Of a DNA stretch of 64,000 bases, positions 26,290 to 34,530 are shown piece by piece. Numbering within the stretch: the first letter of the stretch is position 1; every line of letters begins with the position of its first letter. Position numbers and translations under genes: made by a program. The stretch is from Granulicella sp. dw_53 (GTDB lineage Bacteria > Acidobacteriota > Terriglobia > Terriglobales > Acidobacteriaceae): NCBI RefSeq assembly GCF_018449545.1, contig NZ_JAAVUR010000008.1, positions 62,001 through 126,000 on the forward strand. Reading direction: 5' to 3'. The notes beneath the pieces were generated by a model that was not told where the DNA came from, did no database searches, and saw only the letters and a list, made by a program, of their open reading frames with translations.

Positions 26290-26682
26290 TTGCGAAACTT
26301 AGATCAAGTAGGTGCCGAACAAAGTATTCGCCTGGTGGCCAATGCGGTTGCAGCTTTGGCGAACCTGGTTTATCTCATCGAGCAAGAGCGATACGAACCG
26401 GACGAGGTCTTGAAATTTACAAGGATGGCTCATAATCCCCTCCGTTCTCTGACCAGGTTCGTTCAACAGTATCCAATGGACCCCAAAGATGGAGAGGATC
26501 GAATGGAAGAACCTTTGTTGATTTTGAACTCGGAACGACTGGATGGAGACCAATTGATGGTTCATTTTTCGGACTGTACTTATGCGATTCTATACTCCAG
26601 ACCAATTAGCGAAGCTTTCACCCGACAGGGAATCGGAAGAGACGAGTTCGGAATAGCTTATGTGGTGCGCCTCGTCATCTAA
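26290..26682 (+). CDS. Orphan DHp-like helical protein (copy A)
   Basis: A 130-residue protein. Residues about 10-57 (AEQSIRLVANAVAALANLVYLIEQERYEP...RSLTRFVQQYP) are homologous to the protein at 28984 and resemble the helix pair of histidine-kinase DHp domains of the HEINNPLEALTNLLYL type, but with no His at the phosphorylation position and no ATPase domain. The last 70 residues form a separate small beta-rich part (DGDQLMVHFSDCTYAILYS). The TTG at 26290 is chosen because GGAGG lies four bases before it and both copies share TTG-CGR-AAY; the frame is open to 26236. It is divergent from the receiver-like copy A. Confidence 0.65.
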   Translation: MRNLDQVGAEQSIRLVANAVAALANLVYLIEQERYEPDEVLKFTRMAHNPLRSLTRFVQQYPMDPKDGEDRMEEPLLILNSERLDGDQLMVHFSDCTYAILYSRPISEAFTRQGIGRDEFGIAYVVRLVI

Positions 26683-26963
26683 TCTTCGAAGCGTCCTCCG
26701 AACTTTCCTTTGACCTCTGTCAGTTCATAGCGGTTGGGGAACTCCACAATCTCCCCGGCACGAAGTTGATTGACGAGATGCTTTGCAAGTTCTGGTGAGA
26801 CTACTTTCGTGAAGTCTTTCTCAAACGTACCGACATTGACCGACCACCATTTATGCGACTCCTTCTCAGAAGCAGCTACGAAGGTAACGGTCTCTAAACG
26901 ACCCTTGAACACGCCTTCGGTCGAGAGGGAGGGAACGGCAACGAGTTTGTAGGTTTTCGCCAT
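26679..26963 (-). CDS. Small hypothetical protein
   Basis: A 94-residue Lys/Glu-rich soluble protein with no signal peptide or membrane segment (starts MAKTYKLVAVPSLSTEG, ends KGKFGGRFED). Alternating hydrophobic residues suggest a small beta fold. It converges with the DHp-like gene, the two overlapping by four bases at their stops. A GAGGA-type site lies about ten bases before the ATG. No family recognised. The Lys content is higher than in flanking conserved genes, consistent with an accessory gene. Confidence 0.55.
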   Translation of the reverse strand: MAKTYKLVAVPSLSTEGVFKGRLETVTFVAASEKESHKWWSVNVGTFEKDFTKVVSPELAKHLVNQLRAGEIVEFPNRYELTEVKGKFGGRFED

Positions 26964-27354
26964 TGGAAGATATCCTCGCGCTTTCTTCAGGTTTCGTACG
27001 TTGTTTGGTTAACTCGTCGTGCTGCGGACGTAAATTCTTGCCGAACGGTTGTGTAGGCCGTCGATTCAGGCTGCTACTCATAGGCGAATAATAGGCGAAA
27101 GTATTCGGTATGTCATCCACAGATTTTTATATTGAGAGTGCAGCCGAAAGCACTGTCCTAAGGCTGGAGCGCCCATCAACTTTTTCAACCCTGGTTGGAA
27201 TATTGTTGGCGATTCCTGGTTATAACAGTGGTTGCCACCTAAAACTGAGATTCTTCTCGCCACGTTCTGAAGCAGAAGCATAGGATCAACTCATGTTTGT
27301 TGCGCTTGGGAATTCAGTCAGGCACCAATCAGTCAATTCAGTGGTGTCTATTCC
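26964..27354. other. Intergenic, low-GC region
   Basis: No supported gene. ORFs of 60-85 codons here show no recognisable features and conflict with one another. It probably carries the promoter of the acyltransferase gene at 27355 and of the small gene at 26963. Confidence 0.4.
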
Positions 27355-28485
27355 ATGGCTGCATCGCAGAGCATTCTTGCAGAAGAACGATCCTCCGTAT
27401 CCTTGCCACTGGACGAGCCTCAGGGGTCCGGGTACGAACGTCACATCTTCGAACTTGACGGCATTCGAGGCATAGCCGCTCTGGCTGTCGTCTTCTGCCA
27501 TGTGGCTCAGCATGTGGTGATGTATTCCACTGGTCTTCTGCACGCCGTGCTGAATGTTTGTGTATTTGGGTTTCTTGGGGTGGATGTATTCTTCGCACTG
27601 TCCGGATTCCTAATCACGGGGATCCTGCTAAAGAAGCGGGACCGGAAGCACTATTACCGAAACTTCTATGCTCGCCGCATCCTTCGCTTAGCGCCTTGTT
27701 ATTTATTGATCATCGCGCTGGTGTGGATGTTTGTTCCTTTTAGCGGACCATTCTTACTGCTCTCTTTGGTTTATGCGGCGAACTTCGCGCCGTTATTCCA
27801 TATTCCTTATGCGTATGGAGTTCTATGGTCGCTCTCCGTGGAAGAACATTTCTATTTGATTTGGCCATGGGTGGTGCGGTTTGTTCGTCCGCGAGGAATC
27901 GCCATGGTATGCGTCGGAGTGTGTTTCTTGACTCCGGCGCTTCGTATCTACGAAGCGTACAGAGGTACTTTAACGTTCTACTTCTCCTGGGATCGCTTCG
28001 ATGGAATGGCCTGGGGCGGACTACTCGCTGTCGCCCTGTATTCGGGATGGATAACAAGAGAACGTCAAAAGAAGCTCCCGTTAGCTCTGCTGCTAAGCGC
28101 GTTATTCCTTTTCGCGAGTGCATTGTTGTACGTCCGATCCCGCGGGATGGGAGGCGCATTACTCTATAGCGCGTCGCCAATTTTTAGTGTTGTTGTGATA
28201 GCAATGGCTGTTACAGCTCATAGAAAGATGTTTTCGATACTTCGCTCTCCGTTACTGCGATTCTTTGGAGACATCAGCTATTGGGTTTATCTCTCACACT
28301 TCCTGGCTCTCAACCTGACGATGGATTTGCTCAAATCCAGACTCCCGCAAGCGGTTCAGCATGGTGGTTTCCCTTTGTGGGTGGTGGTCTTCAGCGCGAC
28401 ACTCATTCCGTCTGTGATAACTGGTGTGGCAGTGCGCCGATGGATCGAACTTCCAGCCTTGAGATTGAAAAATAGGTTCGCTTAG
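27355..28485 (+). CDS. Acyltransferase-3 (OafA/YrhL-like) membrane protein
   Basis: A 376-residue protein with about ten membrane segments. FELDGIRGIAALAVVFCHVAQHV near residue 30 provides the conserved Arg and His of the acyltransferase-3 family, followed by FLGVDVFFALSGFLITGIL and WSLSVEEHFYLIWP. These proteins O-acetylate surface sugars or lipids. No clear ribosome-binding site precedes the ATG, and the frame has no other good start nearby. It sits between the two copies of the duplicated small-gene pair and is unlike them. Confidence 0.83.
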   Translation: MAASQSILAEERSSVSLPLDEPQGSGYERHIFELDGIRGIAALAVVFCHVAQHVVMYSTGLLHAVLNVCVFGFLGVDVFFALSGFLITGILLKKRDRKHYYRNFYARRILRLAPCYLLIIALVWMFVPFSGPFLLLSLVYAANFAPLFHIPYAYGVLWSLSVEEHFYLIWPWVVRFVRPRGIAMVCVGVCFLTPALRIYEAYRGTLTFYFSWDRFDGMAWGGLLAVALYSGWITRERQKKLPLALLLSALFLFASALLYVRSRGMGGALLYSASPIFSVVVIAMAVTAHRKMFSILRSPLLRFFGDISYWVYLSHFLALNLTMDLLKSRLPQAVQHGGFPLWVVVFSATLIPSVITGVAVRRWIELPALRLKNRFA

Positions 28486-28491
28486 TTACGT

Positions 28492-28812
28492 CTACGCTGT
28501 GGAGACTAGCTCCCGGACGTGACGCAAGAAGTCTGTAGGCGAGATTGCAGTGGAGAGCGCGTAGAGCTCCGTGTTGGCCCGGTTGGCTGCCTCTCCCAAG
28601 GCTTGCTGCTCGTACTCTTCCACCGTGTGGCAAGCGATGAAGAGCCGGTAGGGTGGGTGGGCGTCGTCCAGGCATCGTTCGAGCTCTGCTGCACTTCCGG
28701 CGATGACAACTGAGAATCCAGCCTTCACCAGGATCGCTCGGCGAGTTTTAAGCAGCACTGCGTCCCGTCCATAGATGAGGATGCGGCGTGGATTGGAGTC
28801 GGGGGATGCCAT
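28492..28812 (-). CDS. Receiver-like protein without phospho-Asp (copy B)
   Basis: About 106 residues from the ATG at 28812 (the frame is open to 28899). The pattern of strands and helices matches a response-regulator receiver: PRRILIYGRDAVLL, AGFSVVIAGSAAEL, PYRLFIACHTV, and a C-terminal helix DFLRHVRELV. In a true receiver the end of the third strand carries the phosphorylated Asp; here the segment is CHTV at 61-64, and the homologous copy A has the same CHTV. It is divergent from the DHp-like gene at 28984. Phospho-independent signalling is inferred. Confidence 0.68.
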   Translation of the reverse strand: MASPDSNPRRILIYGRDAVLLKTRRAILVKAGFSVVIAGSAAELERCLDDAHPPYRLFIACHTVEEYEQQALGEAANRANTELYALSTAISPTDFLRHVRELVSTA

Positions 28813-28927
28813 ACAGATTGATTTCAATTTTATGATTGTGCGCTCGCGCCCAGCAACTTTAATGCGGCTTTTCATTCGACAGAGGCTGGTATAGGCCAAC
28901 CCTCATGCTTTGCCTCACATCTGAGGC

Positions 28928-28979
28928 TTTGACGACACAAACGTAAGGCGGTTTGATGTTGATTTCATAGCGTTGGAGG
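28928..28979 (+). promoter_or_regulatory. Leader of copy B shared with copy A
   Basis: Matches the box at 26235-26254 (two to three differences in 20 bases), followed by GGAGG at 28975-28979 just before a TTG start. The distance from box to start differs by one base between copies. Confidence 0.5.
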
Positions 28980-28983
28980 CTTC

Positions 28984-29178
28984 TTGCGGAACTCACCTTC
29001 CGGTAGAGCGGAACAGATAATTCAGGAGATGATTAACCCCGTCGAGGCTTTGGTTAATCTTAATTACCTAATCCAACATGAGCGTTATGACCCAGCGAAA
29101 GTACTGAGCTTAACCCGCATTGCTGATGGCCAGCTTCGATGTTTGACGGACATGATCCAACGCGGTCCAGAATACTGA
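28984..29178 (+). CDS. Orphan DHp-like helical protein (copy B)
   Basis: A 64-residue protein starting at TTG with GGAGG four bases upstream. INPVEALVNLNYLIQHERYDPAKVLSLTRIADGQLRCLTDMIQ resembles the first helices of a histidine-kinase DHp domain (INNPLEALTNLLYL type), with Gln where the phosphorylated His would be. It lacks the 70-residue C-terminal part of copy A. The pairing with a divergent, Asp-less receiver-like gene is the same as in copy A. The function is unknown. Confidence 0.6.
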   Translation: MRNSPSGRAEQIIQEMINPVEALVNLNYLIQHERYDPAKVLSLTRIADGQLRCLTDMIQRGPEY

Positions 29179-29313
29179 GTCCTCTCACTTCGCATGCGTT
29201 ATCTGGGTTGAATAGAGAAAGTTTGTCGTTCTCGATATCGAGGTACGGGCGAGATGGGTGCCATCGCTGATCGTTGATGACTCGTACGGTCCGGGCTCAA
29301 ACGCGGCACGGCC

Positions 29314-30177
29314 CTATTCCAGCCATTTCGCGACGAGTTGTTTTCGTTCGCCGGTCTGGTTCATGATGTTGAGCCACTGGTCTACGTAAGCCTTCCATGT
29401 GACGTCGCGAGGCAGAAGGTAGGCGAGGTCGGTGTTGTTGAAGGGATGATCGGGATGGATCGCGCAGAGTTCCTTGTGTAGTTTTTGCTGGGTGAGGGTT
29501 TCCACGGAATCGGTAATCATGACGTCGGCTTTGCCGCTTATGATCTGGTCGAAGATCGTGGCGTTATCGGGGAAGATCTCTATATGGGCCTGATGAAGAT
29601 GGGTCTTGGCGAAGATCTCGTTGGTGCCGCCTGGCGGCTCGATCACGCGAACTGAGGGGTGATCGATATCGGATAGGGTTTGGTACTTCTCTTTGTCTGT
29701 GCAGCGTGTAATTGGCGTTTTGCCGCCGTGCATTACGGGGACGGAGAAGTAGGCGACCCTCTGCCGCTGCAGGTTGATGGAGATTCCACCCATGGCGATG
29801 TCGAACTTGTTAGCCGCCAGATCCTGCATCAGGGTGGGCCAGGTGAAGCGAACGAGCTCCAGCTTTACTCCGAGGGATTTGGCGAGGGAGGCTGCCATAT
29901 CTACCTCCAACCCCTCCATCGTAGGGCCTACGACAATGGAGAAGGGGCGGTAGTCGCCGCTCAGACCGACACGGAGGGTTCCGCGCGCCAGAATTTCGTC
30001 GAGACGGGAGGAGTTGGGGGCCGGTGGTCTCTCTACATCCGACTGCTGTGCAATCCCGGTATCGGTTGGGATAGGGCTGGCGTTGGCCTGAGGGTAACGA
30101 ATGGCCACCAGCGCAAGCAGCAACAACAGGCGTTTCTTGGCGCTGAGACTGCGCGGAATGATGGATACGATCTGCAA
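29314..30177 (-). CDS. pheC: Periplasmic cyclohexadienyl dehydratase-type protein
   Basis: A 287-residue exported protein with the fold of polar-amino-acid-binding proteins (SBP_bac_3). The segments RLDEILARGTLRVGLSGDYRPFS, LEVDMAASLAKSLGVKLELVRFTWPTLMQDLAANKFDIAMGGIS and KTPITRC are very close to PheC cyclohexadienyl dehydratases, which convert prephenate to phenylpyruvate or arogenate to phenylalanine, rather than to transport proteins. There are no ABC transporter genes beside it. A hydrophobic signal sequence lies at residues 17-33. It is divergent from miaB. A binding-protein role is the alternative. Confidence 0.78.
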   Translation of the reverse strand: MQIVSIIPRSLSAKKRLLLLLALVAIRYPQANASPIPTDTGIAQQSDVERPPAPNSSRLDEILARGTLRVGLSGDYRPFSIVVGPTMEGLEVDMAASLAKSLGVKLELVRFTWPTLMQDLAANKFDIAMGGISINLQRQRVAYFSVPVMHGGKTPITRCTDKEKYQTLSDIDHPSVRVIEPPGGTNEIFAKTHLHQAHIEIFPDNATIFDQIISGKADVMITDSVETLTQQKLHKELCAIHPDHPFNNTDLAYLLPRDVTWKAYVDQWLNIMNQTGERKQLVAKWLE

Positions 30178-30378
30178 AGAATTCTCCTGATATGTGGTTC
30201 GCGATCACTTATAGAAGATATCGGTGCAGCGCCAGATGCCTGCCTGTAAGTGACTCATGAGAATAGGAACAAGTTAAACGGTATTTTGTTCCCTTTTGCC
30301 AAGATGGCGGTTAGATGAGGCATTGATCGGCTAGATGATATCTGGGGTTAGCCGGTTTTCAGCAGATATACTTACAGT

Positions 30379-31770
30379 GTGAGCAAAACTTTTTATATCG
30401 AGACCTTTGGCTGCCAGATGAATGCCCACGACTCCGAAAAAGTGATCGGGACGTTGGAACGGCAGGGGTACGCGCGGGTGCAGGATGAGGTGGATGCGGG
30501 TCTGATTCTCTATAACACCTGCTCGATTCGGGATAAGGCCGAGCAGAAGGTCTTCCATCGCCTCAATGAATACAAAAAGATGCAGGGCGAGGGAAAGCGA
30601 TTCGCCGTGATCGGGTGCGTGGCGCAGCAGGAGGGAGAGAAGATCTTCGAGCGGGCTCCTTATGTTTCGTTGGTGGCCGGATCAGCCTCGTACCGGAATC
30701 TGCCGGAGATGCTGGCGAGGCTAGAGGCCGGAGAGACGCGGATTACGGGTCTGGACGACCGGCAGACGGACGAGACCTTCGAGACGGAGTTTACAGCCCG
30801 GTCCAATCCGCATCGCGGCTACATCACGATTATTGAAGGATGCGATAAGTTCTGTGCCTACTGCGTTGTGCCTTATACGCGCGGCAAAGAGCGGAGCCGG
30901 ACGGCCGCTTCTGTGCTGGTTGAGGCGCGGAAGATGGTGGACGAGGGCTTCACGGAGATCCAGTTTTTGGGACAAAATGTGAACTCATATCGCGATCCTT
31001 CGGGACGGATGTCGTTCGCGGAGTTGTTAGTGGCTGTGGGTGAGTTGCCAGGGATCCGGCGGGTACGGTTTACGACTTCGCATCCGCGGCATTTCACCAG
31101 GGATATCGTGGAGGCAATCGACGCTACGCCAACTCTTTGTGACCATATCCATCTGCCGGTGCAGTCTGGTTCGAGCGCGGTGCTGAAGGCGATGGCGCGG
31201 GAGTACACGCGGGATTGGTACCTGGAGCGAATGAGCTGGATCAAGGCGGCGAAGCGGGATATCAGCATTACAAGCGATATGATCGTTGGCTTCCCGGGCG
31301 AGACCGATGAGGACTTTGAGCAGACAATTACGCTGCTCGACGAGGTGAAGTATGACGCCGTGTTTGCCTTCAAGTTCTCGCCGCGGCCGAATACGCCTGC
31401 GGTGACGATGGCGGACAGCATTCCGGACGAAGTGAAGACGGAGCGGCTGCGGATCTTGATGGATCGTCAGCGGGAGATCCAGCGCGAGCACTATGGAAGG
31501 CATCTAAACGAGCTGCAGGAGTGCATGGTGGAGAGTCATAACTTGGTGCGGAACCAGGTTGTGGGTCGCAGCTCGCAGAATAAGACCGTGAACTTCACGA
31601 CCGCGGTTCTGGATGTGTTGCCTCCAGTGGGCAGTTATCTGCCGGTGAGGATTACACAGACGCTGCCGAATTGCCTGGTTGGTGAGGCTGTTGCAGCGGG
31701 ACCTGACGTCTCGGATGGCATGTTTTTCATTCCCACAGTTCGCAAACCGCAGTTTGTGGTGTTGAATTAG
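30379..31770 (+). CDS. miaB: tRNA-2-methylthio-N6-dimethylallyladenosine synthase
   Basis: A radical SAM methylthiotransferase of 463 residues acting on i6A37 of tRNA. N-terminal UPF0004 domain with FGCQMN, CSIRDKAEQK and GCVAQQEG supplying the three cluster Cys; radical-SAM motif CDKFCAYC with GKERSR after it; C-terminal TRAM domain. The start is GTG at 30379, giving MSKTFYIETFGCQMN as usual for the family. The next gene starts two bases after its stop, forming an operon. Confidence 0.95.
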   Translation: MSKTFYIETFGCQMNAHDSEKVIGTLERQGYARVQDEVDAGLILYNTCSIRDKAEQKVFHRLNEYKKMQGEGKRFAVIGCVAQQEGEKIFERAPYVSLVAGSASYRNLPEMLARLEAGETRITGLDDRQTDETFETEFTARSNPHRGYITIIEGCDKFCAYCVVPYTRGKERSRTAASVLVEARKMVDEGFTEIQFLGQNVNSYRDPSGRMSFAELLVAVGELPGIRRVRFTTSHPRHFTRDIVEAIDATPTLCDHIHLPVQSGSSAVLKAMAREYTRDWYLERMSWIKAAKRDISITSDMIVGFPGETDEDFEQTITLLDEVKYDAVFAFKFSPRPNTPAVTMADSIPDEVKTERLRILMDRQREIQREHYGRHLNELQECMVESHNLVRNQVVGRSSQNKTVNFTTAVLDVLPPVGSYLPVRITQTLPNCLVGEAVAAGPDVSDGMFFIPTVRKPQFVVLN

Positions 31771-31772
31771 GT

Positions 31773-32288
31773 ATGGTTGAGGCAGCTAAAGTTCGTGGTT
31801 CCGAAGAAGTCGAGATGCAGATTCGCGGATTGATGATGGATCCGGTGACGAATATGCCGATCGTCGTACTGAAGGATGTAGACAGCGACGTTGTATTGCC
31901 TATCTGGGTCGGAATCTTCGAGGCAAATGCGATTGCGCTGGAGTTGGAGAAGACGGCAACTCCAAGGCCGATGACGCACGATCTGCTGCAGAATCTTGCG
32001 CGTGGATTGAATGCGCAGGTGCAGAAGGTTGTGGTCTCGGAGTTGCGTGACGAGACCTTCTTCGCAGTGATCTGGATGGATCATGCGGGAGAGACTGTTG
32101 CGATCGATGCTCGGCCTTCGGATGCGATTGCGCTGGCTTTGCGATGGGATTGTCCGATCTATGTGAACCGAACTGTGTTGGAGCAGTCGAAGCAACCGTC
32201 TACGGGAGCACAGACGGTGAATGCAGACGAGATGCGACGCTGGCTCGAGAACCTGAACGATGATGAGATGGGTCGCTACAAGATGTAG
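31773..32288 (+). CDS. Bifunctional nuclease family protein (DUF151)
   Basis: A 171-residue protein of the BFN/DUF151 family: IRGLMMDPVTNMPIVVLKD, LPIWVGIFEANAIALELE, RPMTHDLLQNL and IDARPSDAIALALR are all characteristic. Plant and bacterial members have been reported to have nuclease activity, but the cellular role is not settled. It is co-transcribed with miaB two bases upstream. Confidence 0.88.
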   Translation: MVEAAKVRGSEEVEMQIRGLMMDPVTNMPIVVLKDVDSDVVLPIWVGIFEANAIALELEKTATPRPMTHDLLQNLARGLNAQVQKVVVSELRDETFFAVIWMDHAGETVAIDARPSDAIALALRWDCPIYVNRTVLEQSKQPSTGAQTVNADEMRRWLENLNDDEMGRYKM

Positions 32289-32304
32289 TGGAGCTTTTGC
32301 CTTT

Positions 32305-32324
32305 CATTCCTGTGAATGTTTTTT
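32305..32324 (+). terminator. Weak terminator-like hairpin
   Basis: CATTC-CTGT-GAATG followed by six T residues, 17 bases after the stop of the DUF151 gene and before aroA. The 5-bp stem is short, so some readthrough into aroA is likely. Confidence 0.35.
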
Positions 32325-32357
32325 GGGAATGGCTGCTGTCGCCTAAAATAGAGTTCA

Positions 32358-33647
32358 ATGTCTATTCAAGTCGTTCGTCCTGCTCTCAATTTTCAAGGTT
32401 CTGTTGCACTTCCTGGTGACAAGTCCATCTCTCACCGTTACGCGATGCTCGCTGGCCTTGCCGAGGGGACTACGCGGCTTTCGAACTTTTCCACCGGGGC
32501 GGACCCCCATTCTTCACTGGATTGTATGGCTGCGCTCGGGGCTGCGGTCGTTCGTAAGGAGGATGGGACGATTGAGGTTACTGGGACAGCGGGCGAGTTC
32601 GTCCAGCCAGCGGGAGCGCTGGATTGTGGCAACTCCGGCTCGACGATGCGGATGCTCGCGGGGTTGATCGCTCCGCATCCACATACGTTTACCATGATCG
32701 GCGACCACTCGCTGACGCTGCGGCCTATGGAGCGAATCCGCAAACCGTTAGAGAAGATGGGCGTGCGAATGGATCTGGTGGATGGACATGCTCCGATTAC
32801 CATCCACGGAGGGCCGTTGAAGGCCATCGACTTCGATACTCCTATTCCTTCGGCGCAGGTGAAGACTGCGGTGTTGTTCGCCGGGCTGCAGGCGGAGGGA
32901 ACTACGTCGCTCTCAGAGTCGGTGCGGACTCGGGACCATTCAGAGCATGCGTTGCGGGCGTTTGGCGCTACGCTGCTGCGGACTGGCGAGAGGCTCAGTA
33001 TTCCGGGTGGGCAGAAGCTGAAGGCTATTGATGCCACGGTTCCTGGCGATCTTTCGTCCGCGGCTTTCTTCCTTTGCGCTGCGTTGTTGTTTCCGGAGTC
33101 GAATCTGATTCTGGATTCGATTGGGATGAACCCGACCCGGGCTTCGTTGCTGGATGTGATTACGGCGCTGGGCGGACGGATCAAGGTGCTGAACGTCGAG
33201 GAGCAACATGGGGAGCTGATCGGGACGATTCAGGTGAACACCACTCCGGGCGGCTTCAACGGGACGACGATCAGCGGGGCGCTCTCGGCGCAGTTGATCG
33301 ATGAGTTGCCGGTGCTGGCGGCGATTGCTCCCTATACGCGGGATGGAATTACCATCCGCGATGCCAAGGAGCTGCGGATCAAGGAGTCCGACCGGATCGC
33401 GCTGGTGGCTCAGAACCTTCGCGCGATGGGCGCGGAACTGACCGAGCACGAGGACGGGCTGACGATTCCGGGCGGGCAGCAGTTGCATGGGGCGCAGATC
33501 GACTCGGGTTCGGACCACCGGATTACGATGGCGTTTGCCATCGCCGCGCTGCGGGCGACCGGGGAGACCGAGATCCACGGCGCGGAGGCTGCGGGGATCT
33601 CGTTTCCGGAGTTCTTTACGCTGCTCGATACCCTCAGCCAGCGTTAG
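32358..33647 (+). CDS. aroA: 3-phosphoshikimate 1-carboxyvinyltransferase (EPSP synthase)
   Basis: A 429-residue enzyme of the shikimate pathway, joining shikimate 3-phosphate and PEP. Motifs: GDKSISHRYAMLAGLAEG near the start, CGNSGSTMRMLAG, PGDLSSAAFF, and LRIKESDRI near the C-terminus. The two-domain inside-out barrel length is normal. It is convergent with the cupin gene. DAHP synthase (2894) and pheC (29314) in the same window act earlier and later in aromatic amino acid synthesis but are not in one operon. Confidence 0.95.
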   Translation: MSIQVVRPALNFQGSVALPGDKSISHRYAMLAGLAEGTTRLSNFSTGADPHSSLDCMAALGAAVVRKEDGTIEVTGTAGEFVQPAGALDCGNSGSTMRMLAGLIAPHPHTFTMIGDHSLTLRPMERIRKPLEKMGVRMDLVDGHAPITIHGGPLKAIDFDTPIPSAQVKTAVLFAGLQAEGTTSLSESVRTRDHSEHALRAFGATLLRTGERLSIPGGQKLKAIDATVPGDLSSAAFFLCAALLFPESNLILDSIGMNPTRASLLDVITALGGRIKVLNVEEQHGELIGTIQVNTTPGGFNGTTISGALSAQLIDELPVLAAIAPYTRDGITIRDAKELRIKESDRIALVAQNLRAMGAELTEHEDGLTIPGGQQLHGAQIDSGSDHRITMAFAIAALRATGETEIHGAEAAGISFPEFFTLLDTLSQR

Positions 33648-33665
33648 GCCCGGCTGCTGTCTCGG

Positions 33666-34073
33666 TTATGCTGGAGTGGCTAAATATTCTTCGTCGGTGA
33701 CTTGCTGGCTCCATACGGCGTCGGTGCCGGCCTCGTCGGCTTCCTGCAGGGCGAGGTGGGTCATGGTGTGGTTCGGCGATGCGCCGTGCCAGTGGAGCTC
33801 ATTGGGCAGGATGGAGACGGTGTCGCCGGGACGGATGATCTGGACGGGTTGACCCTGGAGCTGGATCAGGCCGGTTCCGGCGAGGACGTGGAGGGTCTGG
33901 CCGACGGGATGCGTGTGCCAGGCGGTGCGTGCTCCTGGGGTGAAGGAGACGCGGAAGGCCTTGAGACGCGAGGGCGGCTGGTTGACGATGACTTCGTCTA
34001 GCCAGACGGAGCCGGTGAAATACTCCGGGTTACCTGGACGGGTGGGGCGGTCTTCGGGCTTCAGTATCTTCAT
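33666..34073 (-). CDS. Cupin-domain protein
   Basis: A 135-residue single-domain cupin. The first metal-binding motif TAWHTHPVGQTLHVLAGTG and the second PNELHWHGA are intact, with the usual His residues. Small cupins like this are found as isomerases, dioxygenases or binding proteins, and the closest type here looks like the carboxymuconolactone-decarboxylase-associated cupins. The ATG at 34073 is preferred because AAAGGTAGAG lies directly before it; the frame is open to 34121. Confidence 0.8.
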   Translation of the reverse strand: MKILKPEDRPTRPGNPEYFTGSVWLDEVIVNQPPSRLKAFRVSFTPGARTAWHTHPVGQTLHVLAGTGLIQLQGQPVQIIRPGDTVSILPNELHWHGASPNHTMTHLALQEADEAGTDAVWSQQVTDEEYLATPA

Positions 34074-34468
34074 CTCTACCTTTCGGGGCCTCCCCCCGGG
34101 TTTATTGCATAAATTATTCATTCGGGATGGCTAGCTCTGGACTCTCCGAGGGCAATCCCGAGGTTTATAGGAGCCAGATAACACCAATATATCCGTCGGA
34201 GGGGGCCACCGTCGCTGGCCGCCAGCGGGGCCAACGTGCCTGATGTCAAGCGCCTCGGATGCCACGTTGCGGGCGTCATCCATCCAGATCGCAACCCAAC
34301 TAAGATACTTTGCATGGATGCCGGATACGTCCGCTACCAGGCGCGGGCCACGACTCGAAAGCAAAACTACCCGCAAAACCTGAAAATACGGCGTCAGGAA
34401 ACATCTTAGCCCCACTATTAGACTGCGGAGAATATGGCCCCCGCATTGTGGCTGCGGGAGGGCGAAAT
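34074..34468. other. Intergenic region without a clear gene
   Basis: Nothing convincing is encoded. A minus-strand ORF of 94 codons at 34131-34415 has no recognisable features. The right end runs into the palindromic repeats listed below. Confidence 0.4.
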
Positions 34469-34500
34469 CCCACCCTTCGCGAGAGACAAAGGCGCGAAGG
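34469..34500. repeat. REP-like palindromic repeat, copy 1
   Basis: CCTTCGCG (34474-34481) pairs with CGCGAAGG (34493-34500). The 32-base unit differs by one base from positions 50791-50822, 16 kb away, and lies outside coding sequence in both places. Confidence 0.75.
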
Positions 34501-34530
34501 CTGGCACCCCTCCCTAGGAGGAGGTGCCAG
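34501..34530 (-). terminator. Hairpin spanning the stop codon of the anti-sigma gene
   Basis: CTGGCACC pairs with GGTGCCAG and CCTCC with GGAGG (one bulged base). The loop bases 34514-34516 are the TAG stop of the minus-strand anti-sigma gene. The neighbouring REP-like hairpin follows at once, so the pair may act together as a transcript end. Confidence 0.45.

Noticed and set aside
27078-27281. 67-codon minus-strand ORF, considered as a transposase relic
   Set aside because: No transposase motif or terminal inverted repeats could be found.
34131-34415. 94-codon minus-strand ORF next to the cupin gene
   Set aside because: No ribosome-binding site, composition or motif supporting a gene.
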